This document shows positions 27,847-39,627 of a DNA stretch of 64,000 bases, piece after piece. A model generated the notes under the pieces. The model ran no database searches, was not told the origin of the DNA, and was given only the letters and a program-made list of their open reading frames with translations. The stretch comes from Polydactylus sextarius (lineage: Eukaryota > Chordata > Actinopteri > Polynemidae), in NCBI GenBank assembly GCA_016801845.1, contig CM028920.1, positions 8,283,501 through 8,347,500 on the forward strand. Reading direction: 5' to 3'. Each line of letters opens with the position of its first letter. Position 1 is the stretch's first letter. A program made the position numbers and the translations under genes.

Positions 27847-29742
27847 TTAGAAATCAGGCCTGTCCTTCTTCAGCTTGGAGTAGTCCATGTTAACTGTGAA
27901 AAGCTAGAAACACACACACATACACAAATGTACACAATCAGTGCCAGGAAAGGAACGTGGACTTTGAGGCAAGATAACAGAAAATATATGGTTTGTCCTT
28001 CATAGAGGGAAATAAGCTGTAGTGTTGTAAATATAACCAGGCGGCCACACAAAGATATATGAAAACAAGACACAGTCATCAACATGTTTTTAAAAAAGGT
28101 ATAAAGAAGTGTTAAAGTGTTACTTTGTACTGCTGGTTGGGAGCCAGCTGGTTCCAGGGCTCGGGGTTGTTCTTACGGTCCCATCTGGAAATGAGAAAAC
28201 AAGACAGTTCTTTAATATGATCAGTCTTCATTCAGGTTTTCGGTGCTTTGTAAAACAACGAGTTAGATTCGCAATGTGAATGTGCAACACCGGTAACTTA
28301 CGAGACATCAGGGTTTTTCAGAGCCAGCCGACACAAGTAGGTCATGCTCATGGTCACCCCGCCACCGATGAAGACGAAGAGGGGGATCAGCTGGTGGAGG
28401 AAGCATAAAACCACTGATATTGTTTATGTGAAGACAATAAACAGCTGCTGATGTTCACAGGTTTTCTTCTTGACATCTTAACAGCTCTAACCAGTTTAAC
28501 CTTTTATTTGAATCATTTTATGCGCAAAAAAAGTGTCCTGTCTTGACTCCTGAGATCATAAACCTTTATTTTATTACATGTTTCTTTTTTACATATGACT
28601 CTAATACACAAGCATTACTGTCCACTGTCTACAGTTTCTAACAATGTCACCATGCTCTCTGTTCCCAGTGTAATCTGAGCCACTCTCAGCCTTTACCACT
28701 AAAGCTGCTGCCATCTTTGCTTTAATGCCGACCCTACTCTCAAAGTCATTTAGATCATTTCTGCAAACCATCATCAACAAGAAAATCACAATCAACTCTC
28801 TGTCTCCTTGGCATTTTTATACACCCAACAAAGCATACATGATACACCTATAATTGGATATAGCTACTGTATATTTAGAAATAGCATGTGATTTAATTTA
28901 ACCACCCAGGAGTCATAACAACAACACCCTATCATTGGACTCTACACATGAATATCATGTATTCACCCAAAGAACAAGACAGGACAAAAAGCATTTACAC
29001 TCAGTGATCTATTAATAACAGTTTCAGCCTGTCACCGTGTGATAAACAGTGGACTCTGCGTGCATTTCCCTGCTCATGAGTCACTCCAGTATAGAGACCA
29101 TATAGCTCTGTACGTGCGGCGGCGACCCACATACATGGCTGTGAACACGGTGCAAAGGGTGACGCGTGTTTTGCCTCCATATCCTCCCTTCAGATTATTA
29201 TTATCATCATAATAACAAGTCGATTTAAACAGGGTTCAATGTGTTTTGTCTTATCAGAGAAGGTGGGATGTTATTATTATTACATTGTCATTACAATTAT
29301 GAAGGTGGCAGAGCAATTAAATCTTATGTCGTCATAAGAGGACGGATAGTAACAGGAATATATATGTATGAGAATAAATAATGCTATAGTGACTGCGGCT
29401 TCATCTGTCCAGGAATTTGCCATCAGATGATATGAGAGTCGATTTGTATTTATTTATGATCCTGATCGCTGCGAGAATAATTAAAGATCGTGATTTTTTT
29501 TTAGTCCTTCTAAATGTCATTACAACGCGTTGATGAGAAATAGAGAAATAGATCATTAAAAAGGCGAGATCTCGTGTAGCGGGACCGCGCCTTAACGCGC
29601 ACACACGCCGCGTCGTGTCCAACCGGCACATTTCAATGTCACCGGGTCGTTTATGAAATTACCACAAGTGAAACACACAAGGTTCAGGACTTACAGCCGG
29701 ATGGCTCTTCAGCTGTTTACCGACCATCTTCAAAATGGACAT
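27847..29742 (-). CDS. ndufa4: Cytochrome c oxidase-associated subunit NDUFA4 (COXFA4)
   Basis: NDUFA4 is a small inner-mitochondrial-membrane protein, first assigned to complex I and now regarded as a subunit of cytochrome c oxidase. Four coding exons in transcription order: 29695-29742, 28302-28390, 28124-28184 and 27847-27903, giving 84 residues (human 81). Exon 1 reads MSILKMVGKQLKSHPA. Exon 2 carries the single membrane helix (LIPLFVFIGGGVTMSMTYLC) and LALKNPDVS. Exon 3 has WDRKNNPEPWNQLAPNQQYK and exon 4 ends DYSKLKKDRPDF, the family signature. The first ATG has a good context (CCACCATGT), but the in-frame ATG at residue 6 could also serve. The exon 3 donor (GTAACA) is slightly off consensus. 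An ndufa4l2-type name is possible but fits less well. Confidence 0.92.
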
Positions 29743-30590
29743 GGTGGACGATCCTCCCGTTAACACGGTCCGTAAAAAACAATATCTGCAGGGCTGAAAA
29801 ATATATCTGAGTGGGTGTCTTCTGCTGCCGTCGAGGAGGAGGAGAATTTCACGGTTTCCTGCAGGCCTGAACGTACAGTGAAGTGTTCACCACCTCCTCT
29901 ACTGCCAGCCAATCCCACAATGAAACGACACAACAGCTGCACATCTGTACTCAGCTGGACTGGAGCCACGTGCATCTGTGGCAGCAGGTGCCTCCTCATT
30001 GAAACTAAAAACCCTTTACAGAATTACACAAACAGACAATGTAGATCCATTAAAACCTCAAGATGAAAGTACAAACCTACAACTTATATAAGTAGCTCTC
30101 TATATTACATCATTGTTTGCAGCAAAATATGCACTCAGGCTTCATTTCTCCTGCATGAAAAGATCTAAAATTCCTTCAGTTACTTAAAAAACATATGAGA
30201 AGTGAGAATATTACATCTGATATTTTCATAATCAAAAAGAAAATAGTGAACCATTCACCAGACATTAAGCTCCAACGTGTTAATCTCAATTTCAACTTTT
30301 TCCACTTTAATCAAGGAAGATTAGAGAAATCCGATGAGACAAGATGACTCAAAAAGCGCAAGACGAAACCAACAAAACAGTTTAGTCTTAAAGGTTGTGG
30401 TTTAACAACACTAAGTTGCACACCCACTGTGTTACCATGTCGGGGAGGCAATGTTGCACAAACTGCACATGCTGCATATTAAGTCTATATGTTGTTTTTT
30501 TTTTTTTTTTAATCCGTTCCCGTTTCATGATTTCACAATGACCCAAATCAAAACAGACATCAGACCAAGAGCACGTCGAGTTATGATTTA
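29743..30590. promoter_or_regulatory. ndufa4 promoter region and intergenic to the fam117a 3' end
   Basis: Just upstream of the ndufa4 start, about 29810-30000 is less AT-rich and includes CCAAT at 29909-29913 (ATTGG in the ndufa4 direction). The rest to 30590 is AT-rich with a T-tract near 30496 and no recognised gene. Confidence 0.4.
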
Positions 30591-32232
30591 AAGACTATTT
30601 TAATCAACACAAAGACAACATGTCATCGATCATACGTTTGTGGACAGAACACAGAACCTGAGATAACACCTCGCCCCCCAGCATCCGCACCAAACTCATC
30701 AAACGTCCACATTGAGGCATATTTGGAAATAGAGGATGTTTTAAACGCTAACTAGAAGTTAGTTGAAAAAACAACAAGACAAAACAAGATTTTCCATTCA
30801 TGTGTGTATAAACTACACACGCGCATGCACACAACTTCTGTCAGAAACAATAAACCCAGGACTAATGTACGCTCCAACACATTAAAATCATCTCCTGGAA
30901 GTGCATAAAACTCCACCTGATACAACATCTCATGTAAGACCTGCCTCAATTATACTGACAGAACAAAACTAAATGTAACTTGTTGTTGTTGTTTTGTTTT
31001 TTTGTTGTTTTGTTTTTTTTTTAGCTTATGTTGCAGGTAATTAGGAAAAAAACAAAAACAAAACAAAGATGTAGAAAATACACATTACTACTTTTAAATT
31101 TACAATGAAGTACAAAAAGTGAATATATATATATATATATATATAAAAAAAGTAAGAATTGCAACTCAAACGTAGCAGTTCAATTTGTGCAAACATGTCT
31201 ACCAGAAGAAAAAAAAATCTCAACATCAACTTTGTCAGCTTGGGAGAAGAAAGAGAACATCTTCAGAGAAAAAACAAACATTTAAGATGACGAATCTACA
31301 CCACTAAAACTGGTTAGGTAGTCAACTAGGCTGCAAAACCTCAAAAATCTATAAAACGTAACTTTAAGCACATATCTAGAACATCAAAGAATAACAGGTT
31401 GTTTTTGTTTGTTTGTCGTTTCTTTTTTTTTTTTTTGTCCATTAATACGTGCACAAGTTACTTTTGCAAGTAAACAAGATGGCGACAAGAACAAATAACG
31501 TCTATACAACTTTTACAGCAGGAATGAATAAGCTGAAGCCTTTAAGGTAGCGATGCTACCCAGAGAGCAACAACTGGAATAATTCCCTTCTGTCTACGAT
31601 AATCAAAATGTGATTTCATTTTATCATCTTTTTAATTTTTTGTTTTGTTTGTTTATTTTAAATCAGGTAAATAACAGAAAAAAAAAGTACCCAACTGATT
31701 TGTCATGCTTTGTACACTACCAACTGGCGTCGGGTTGAGTTAGGTAAAAAGAAATTTCGATAAATATCTTTGAATATTTATAAAAAAAAAAAAAAATATT
31801 TGATCTTGACTCCTTATATTTTGGATTGAGATGACATATTGTACTGCAAACAGTAGCAAATAAGAAGTTTGTCATGGCTTCTTTTGGAGGAGTTTAACTG
31901 CACCGAGTGACGGGTCAGACGCATCAGACCACCCAGTCTCACACACTCATGTTTGGCCAAAATAAATCTTTGGATAATGAAATGACACAACCATAAAAAG
32001 GTCTTAATTCAGACCTAAACCCAAAACTAGTAACTTATAAAGCAGCATATGCTTTGGATTATGTATGAGAATAATATTAATTCTATTTTTTTTCCCCTCC
32101 TCTGTAAAAAAATAAGGATTCGGGCCTTTCCTAAAATAAAGCAACAGCAACAAAAATAAAATTCTGTCCCAGAACACTGAAAGATTTGTAATCAGCACAA
32201 TCATCTCCATAGGAAAAGCTCTGCAGCTGTGA
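30590..32232 (-). other. fam117a 3' UTR (presumed)
   Basis: About 1.65 kb between the fam117a stop and an ATTAAA on the minus strand (plus-strand 30599-30604), the best signal I can see. It contains TTG/T-rich tracts and a short (TA)n at about 31123-31144. No open frame here resembles a known protein. Confidence 0.4.
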
Positions 32233-35200
32233 TCAGAAAGCGAGACCCTCCCCGGAGCTTTCTCCCATGACGGCAGCTGCAGTGGTGACAGCGGCAGTGG
32301 AAACGGCAGGAGGATCTGAAGGGGATGTTCCCTGACTCGAGCAACTGCCTGCTGGGGAGACAGTGAGGCTGCGGAACAACAGGTCCATGGAGGGGAGCAG
32401 GGGCTTCAGGAGGCTGACGGGGCAGAAAGCCGAGCCACCGTGAGGGGTGAAGTTGACCTTGTTTGGGTCGGGGCAGGATGAGATGAGGGTTGGCTTCAAC
32501 TGGCGCGGAGTGCTACAGAATGAGAGGAGAGGTGACATTAGACTAAAATATTGTCAGCAGTCACTCATTATGTTAATTAACCCCAGAGTTGGTTAACAAG
32601 TGTTAACACGCCAGTTCGAGAAGAAACTTGGACATATGTGACACAATTGCACTAAGCTCAGCAGTTTGATGGAGGATGAAACAAACAACAGCTTCAAACG
32701 GTTCGATTTGCACTTTCGCACCCTGACACTTCTTCCTGATGGCAGTGGTTCGTGTTCAGAGAAGAGGGGAAGTTGAGAGTCTGCAATGACTTTTTTTGTT
32801 GTTGCTTGTTTCATGAGCGTCTGCTTGTGCAAGCTCGTCTCAATCCTTGAAGCATCAAGTCACATTAAGAAGTAAAATAAGTGTGTGTGTCTATATATAT
32901 ATATATATGTGTATGTATGTATGTATGTAGATAGATACACACACAAATACACACACACGCGCGCGCTCGTGGTCTGCCATTGAAGTTTTGTGACATTTAG
33001 ACGCTTGATGAGCAAACCTTTAACCTACAAGTGTAAGATAATAACAGGTTGGATTGTTTTGCAGTTTAAACCTATAAAAATACCCAACTTGAATCACTTG
33101 CTGTGGCAGACTGGTGTCTACATGCTGAAAAACGAACATGTCAATAACCTCCACCAGAGGGCCTCCTCACGTCATATATGTCTGTTCAATTCAACTGGTT
33201 CGCTGAAGTCACAATAACCACTGCAGTCTTTGACACAAAACATACCTGGTTTCCTCCCAGACTCTGACTTTTTCGCAGCCTTCGGGAGGTTCTCTCTGGA
33301 AGCAGCAGCTTTTGTTTGGCCCCGGCGAGGAGGAGATGAGCAGAGGCAGAGGGAGGTCAGCCTCGTTCTGAGAGGAGAATGGAGCCAGAAGGCACATCTC
33401 TGTACTGTCTATTAAACCTGAAAACAACAGAGGGAAATGTTTTAGTTACTCACTAGTCACTAGTATTTAAAGATAATATCAGTTTTGTTCAACTTTTTCA
33501 AGCATTTTTACTTACTAGACTGTTACATCTAGTAAGGTTACCATTAACATGAGCTACATATTGCTTGTGATTAACTGTTTAGTTACACAATACAAATACA
33601 CACCCTATATATATAAAAAATAGTATTATATCCTATTAACTACTGTGCTACAGTTCTTTTGTTTACATGTATTATTATTATTCCATTAATGGGATTCTTC
33701 TTACAGGGACTTCCCTGTAAGAAGGGAATGAACACAAGGAGACAGAACTGGGGAAAAAAAAGAAAAAAAAAACCCTAGATTTTTGATTTGTTATGATTGT
33801 TTCATCTTCATGTGCATCTTCCCCTGTACAGAATTATGGTAGTGTTTGTATGTCTAGAGGACATAATACAGGATGTAATTTGTGGATGTAACTTAAAAAT
33901 CAATGAAAATATAGTTAAAACAAAACAGGACAAAAGGAAGATAAAAACAACAGAAACTGAAAAGCAGCTGTCATCGTTAAACTAATATGCAAAGTAAACA
34001 TGGATATTCTATAAACACCATCTCATGCAACATCTCTTTTAATAATTAACAGTTATGGTATGTGTTATTCTGCTACTCATGGATCTGATTAGTCTTGAGT
34101 TTTATCAAGGTAATGTGTGTTTAAGCCCATTAGACTCTAAACTAAAGACACTAAACTGACAGAAGACAAATAAACCTGGGCCTGAATATTTAAGGTAGCG
34201 CTATAAAGCTGAGGCTTTTTTCATAAACATCAATCTAGAGCTGCCACAGCCCGTTGGACCACCGCTGTAAACAGCCATTGGTGATTTGATGACCTTTTAT
34301 TTGGCTCAGTATTATAACGTCGAGCTTGTTCCTGAAGCGTCCGTGTTGAATAATCTGCACCTATCTTTGGACATGTGTGAACAGACAGTGGTTTTCTGAT
34401 TTTAGTTTGTGTCTGGGTGGTTTGTGATTTTAGGTCGAGTCTTGAGCTGCTGCAGCAGCAGGTGTATAAACAGCAGCCGACTTTCATCTTCTCTACAATT
34501 TCAAAACAAACTACGAGTAAAGTTGTTTATGGTTATTTTTTTTCAAGTAACATACTGACATTTGGCTTTGGTTAAATTTCCACTGACACGATATTTTATG
34601 TCTAGATCCCTTTCTATTCATTCACCATTATCATTCTCATTATGTCCATTTTGTTTTGATGATGTTTTTGCTTGCAAGACAAAGAGAAACTGGTAACATC
34701 AGTGATCAACTTAGTTATTAACTAACTAACCTTGGTGCGGCTCCAGAGGAGTGTCTTCAGAGTTGGGCAGGGAGTTGGAGATGTTGTTGGGGGAAGTGCA
34801 GGGTGAGGAGGAGGTGGAGGATGAGGACAAGGGCGTGGTGGTGGGGTCACTCTGAGAACCAGAGCTGCAGCTCTGAGGAGGAACCGGAGCCCGGTGACCG
34901 TCTGGAACCTCGAGGAGCTGAGGAGCAGCAAACGACAGCGTTTAGTCAATTCTATCTATTTTATGCTAAATAGGAGTTTAGGAGTCTTTGGGGGAAAAAA
35001 AAAAAAAAAAAGCTTTCCCATATGTACTCCATGAGTGGCCAAATTACCCTGTGCTGAGTGTGCGGCGGCTGGCAGATGAACATGCCTTCCAGCTCCTGGT
35101 TCAGGCCCTCCACGCTGCAGCGCAGTCGAGGGACCAGTGTAGACAAGGGAGTGAGAGGGATGGGAATTGGCTGAGTCTGTGGACACACAAACAAGTTAAA

Positions 35201-35775
35201 TGGAATTTAGGCTGTGTTGCTAATGAGGAGAAACATACCACAAACATTTCTTTCCCCCCCTTCCCCCAGTTTTACAGTTATTCTTGTTTACTCATAAAGT
35301 GAAACACTGACCTACAGTAATTGTTTGAAAAGTGCTACATGAACACTCAATCAAATCATGAAGGTTTTCCTTTAAAAAGCCAAAAAAAAAAAACCCACAT
35401 AATTTTAAATGAATTCAGTGGTTGACACGTACACAAAACGTGTATGTATCAACTATAATCTTTCACTCGCACTGAAGGTGCGAACTGCATCGTAACCTCT
35501 TTCTGGCTTTTCTTGTAACCACACCTTGGTCTGAAACCACCTCAGCCCAGTCAGTCAATGTGGCAACATGCCAATAATACACTTCAGACCAGCTGTGCTG
35601 GAAAAGAAGAAGTGTGTATTTTGCTGTAAAAAGCAGAAGCGGCGTCATGTAGTGGCCTTCCTGTTGCTTCAGTTTTTTTATTTCGTTCACTTCCTGCATT
35701 GAGCTGCGCTAACTCACTTATTCACTTTTCGATGACTGTAAATCACTGAGACTTGTCTCAACATTTTAGAAAAAA

Positions 35776-35808
<33 letters not shown>

Positions 35809-38396
35809 TGAGACACACACATGTATGTATGAGGTATGTTGTGTTTACATGTGCCGCTGGTGATGATGTTATGGTACCTGTGAAGATCCTAGGCTACAGC
35901 TCCTCTGAGAGTAGCCTCGCTGGCAGTCTTTATCATGTCCCCCTGAGACTGTAGGTTTGTTGCGCTGCTGCAGCTGTTGTTTTAGTTTAGCGATCTGCAA
36001 CGAGCAGAAGGTTATTACCAGTCAATAAACTCACACACACAAATGCACAATGCACGATTACGTGATGTTCAGATAATAGATGTGACAATGATCTGAGACC
36101 TGATGGAGGCTTTAAAAAAAAAAAAAAAAAAAAAGGAAGTTTCTTTTTGAGATGAGGTCATTTGATCTCCTGTTGCTCAATTCTGTCAGAAACAATTGAG
36201 TCAACTCCTTGCTTTTAATACAAAAAATACCCTGTTTACCAAACCTGAAGGTTACACACAGACACGTTGAGCAATAAAGGCAGATACTGACCTCTCGCAG
36301 GTGCTCGGTGCTGCCCCACGATGCCGAGCGTTTGTGGCTGCTGCTGCTTCCTCTACGGTTCTGGAAGGAATCTGTCCACGAGTCTGGAGTCTGAGGAAGG
36401 GAAAAAAGAAAAAAAAAAAAAAAAACTCGGGTCAGCTGCCGTAAGAATTAATACCCCTCAAAATACTATAGCATGTGGCTTATAAGTGTATAAGCTTTGC
36501 CCTGCAGCCGTATTACGACCATAATAAAAATGGAGACGGGAAACTGTGACACTGTAGTCACATTTATTACAATGACTTCAAACGTTCTCTTTACCAATAG
36601 TTTCACACTAAGCACAGATAAGCTTTTCATGCTCAAAGGCTGATCTGCAGCCACATCACACCATCCACACCCACAGACTCTCTTCGCACTTGTAGAAGAG
36701 CAAAAACAGCAGGAGAAACTGAAAAACAAAGAAGCAGGAGGGAGGGGGGGGAGGATGTGGGCAACCAAAGAGCAGTGGCGACTGCCTGCACACTGAGCAG
36801 AGAGGATGGGTGCAGCCAAAACGGCCTCGTCAGCTGACTTCAGGGACTGTTCTCATGGCTGTGGTTCTTACTTTGTAATAGCTACGCAGGCACTGGACAC
36901 TCCCACCCTCTGTGTCACAGCAATTTTGCTTATCTTTGCTAATCATCTGACTTGACTCTATTTACACCCCCCCCTCCCCCAAACACACACATATACACAT
37001 ATATCCATTTCTTTGCACTCCATACTAATTATTAAAAAAAAAAACTACTACTATCATCAGTAGTAAAGCAACATCATAAGTGCAGATGATTTCTTTTGTG
37101 ATAAAAACAACTTTGACTCAAAAGTATCACCATCAACACGTTGACACTTGGATACACTTTTCATCAGGAGCTAACCTGAGTAGATTTGTCCTTGCGAGAG
37201 AGGCTGCTCTGGCCCTCTGGTTCTTTAGGCCAGTGTCCCTGCAGGTACGGCCCGATGATGGCGTCGAGAGACATTGTCCGCCTTATACCAGAGCTCAGCT
37301 GAGGAAATTTGGTCTTTCCAGCTGTCAGTAGTATCAGAGACAACTTGTCATTGCACAATTGATATTGTAATTTCTTGGGTTTTCTTCAATTAGTTCAAGA
37401 AGAGGTTGAGTTTTGACTCATTTACACTTCTATATCAAAAAGTGCTAAAATAAGCAATATATTCTTCAATATGTCACATCAGTGTATGGTAGTGCAGTGT
37501 AGGAGTTACAGGAAACAAACAGCTTAAAGGCACCAGAGAGGAAAACCTACAACTAAAGTGATATGTTGATTTTACATTTTATAACCAGAAAATTTGCATT
37601 TGCAGCTGTTTTTTAAAGAATAGGTTGCAAAAAAAAAAAAAAACCATGCCACATCATTTGCCAGTTCTAACCTTCTCAAATACGAGAACTTCCTGTTTAC
37701 ACATCTGATATTTATGGAAACTACATTTCTTTTGAGTTTTATTACTGACGCAGCCAACTTCTTGTTGACATTTTTATTTATTATTACTATTTATTGGCAT
37801 TTCACACACTAAACAATGCATTCATACATTAACATGGTTCTAATTATATCTATAAAGTATGTTATAATAAGTGCTAGTCTGCATTACTGTATTATTTAAT
37901 GATGCATTTTAGATTTTTTTAACCAGTTACAATGTCAGCTTGACAGACAGATATGTGATATATGAACATTTTTAATCCAACCAGCTGAATTAAAACTGAA
38001 AGCAGCACCATCACTGTTACAGTGAATGAATGATTGACTAATGTCTGTCGGTTGAAAACCTCATTTTGCAACATGGAAGTCAGCGCAACATGTTGAACTA
38101 CTGGTTTACAAATCAATGGGACTTTACTTGATTATCTGTTTGAATTAGTAGAGGTTTTTTTAATTTTACTAGAGGTGGATTTAGCTGGTGTGACGCCATA
38201 TTAGACATTTATGTTTACTTTAGGGACATTAAGTGTGTGATCCATGCAGTGTGACAGGTGTAAGGCTCATACCTGACTTTCCATCTCTCCGGTTTGATCG
38301 AGGTTTGCTGGCCAGTTGGTAGGGGATGGTGGCCTTGAGGGGTTGTGGACCCAGAGCTGCTCCCCGGGTCTGTCCAACTCCACTTCGGCCGGACAT
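32233..38396 (-). CDS. fam117a: FAM117 family protein (fam117a by synteny)
   Basis: FAM117A, FAM117B and GLCCI1 form a small vertebrate family of poorly understood, largely disordered, Ser/Pro-rich proteins. Eight coding exons join in frame: 38273-38396 (ATG at 38396), 37176-37321, 36292-36390, 35878-35994, 35048-35176, 34731-34917, 33246-33417 and 32233-32512, giving 417 residues. Family hallmarks in order: PLKATIPYQL, SGIRRTMSLDAIIGPYLQG, SHKRSASWGSTEHLRE, IAKLKQQLQQ (short coiled coil), SVEGLNQELEGMF, EVPDGHRAPVPPQ, a Ser/Thr-rich linker, FQREPPEGCEKVRVWEE and KVNFTPHGGSAFCPVSLLK. RRTMSLD and KRSASWG look like basophilic kinase or 14-3-3 type sites (inference). The exon 2 acceptor (TACTGACAG) was chosen because it alone keeps the frame. 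Neighbourhood with spop favours fam117a over its paralogs. Confidence 0.85.
33697..33724. repeat. Perfect 13-bp inverted repeat, 2-base spacer
   Basis: CTTCTTACAGGGA at 33697-33709 is followed, after CT, by its exact reverse complement at 33712-33724. It lies in the fam117a intron between coding exons 6 and 7. No coding or tRNA context. Confidence 0.65.
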
Positions 38397-39140
38397 GTTT
38401 TTGTTTCGTTTTGTTTTGTTTTTTTTCCTCCAGTAACAGACCTGGGGACTTGCGAGCTGAAAGATCAGTAGTGGTTTATCTCTGCCTGGATGGAGAGAGA
38501 GAGGTGGGGGCGCTCTGTGGAAAAAGTGGTAGCGGCTGGACAAGTTATCAGCTGCAACTCTTCCTCCTCTGGTGGTGATGATGACTACTCAAAACCGTTA
38601 CAAAACCCAGACCCGACTCACATAAAACACCATTTACGAGTAAATACATCAACTATCGACACGTAGCTCGACAGATGATACGTGACTACCAGCTTGTGGT
38701 CAAGTTTTCGACGGTGATCATACTTTTTTTTTTTTTCCTCTAGGTTGTGTGCGAGTTAGCAGCCTTAGCAAGCAAAGTTTCTTTGTGAGGATGTTGAGAT
38801 ATTTCACCCGGTTGTCGAACAAGGAAGCGGCTCCAGTTTCAAAAAAGTCACTTTAACGTCAACTCCAACGTCTTCTGGACAAAACTTGACGCATATTTCA
38901 TTGTAAATCTTCGACACTGGAGCGTGTTTTGATGGCCCACAAAGGCTGCGAGGTGGTTACAGTTTCCCCGGCCCTCAGCGTCCTTGTTCCAAAGCAAACT
39001 CCAAACACTTCCACCAGCAGGACCACGCTGGTGTGGATTTAATTATGTAGGAGGCGGGGCCACAGAAAATACACACTTCTGATTGGTCGGTGGAGCCACT
39101 GACTTAAATCCTATTGGACAATACGCCATCAATCCGTCAA
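38397..39140 (-). promoter_or_regulatory. fam117a 5' UTR and promoter region
   Basis: Immediately before the ATG the leader is an A-rich AAAAC-type run (plus strand 38397-38428, T-rich). Further right the sequence is GC-richer with CpGs. On the plus strand it carries a GATTGG element near 39080 and an ATTGG near 39113 (CCAAT boxes in the gene's direction). GTTAGC and CTTAGC words at about 38755 resemble the spop start region. The transcription start is not fixed. Confidence 0.45.
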
Positions 39141-39585
39141 ACCTCGGACAATGAAGATTCTGTCACCGCCCCCAACTGAATATCTCACATTAACCGATGT
39201 TGTGTAGAAATACCACTTTAAAACAATATCCGAGAAAAAAATATCACATTTATAATCATTACCCAACCTGCTATTGACACTAATATATCAATCAATGTGT
39301 TTTTAAAACTGAATTAATGGTTGAAACCCGAAGAACTGTTAATTTGCTTTGTTAAAGTTAAGAAAAAGACACGTCTTCAGCTCATAAACTTTGCATAAAA
39401 TGCAAAACTCGATGCACTTAAAGTAGCTGAGAATGACCTAATGTCATATTTTATTTATTTATTTATTTATTTGTGCAACCATCACTAATGTTGCAGCTGG
39501 TGCTAGTGGTATGATCTAAACTATATGTACTATAAATCTTGTTATATGATAATATGTAATAATGTATTAGTTTAATGTACTTTTT

Positions 39586-39627
<42 letters not shown>

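Noticed and set aside
34722..34949. Pro-rich minus-strand frame (PPPRPCPHPPPPPHPALPP)
   Set aside because: It is a shifted frame of fam117a coding exon 6; the correct frame reads EVPDGHRAPVPPQ and joins its neighbours.
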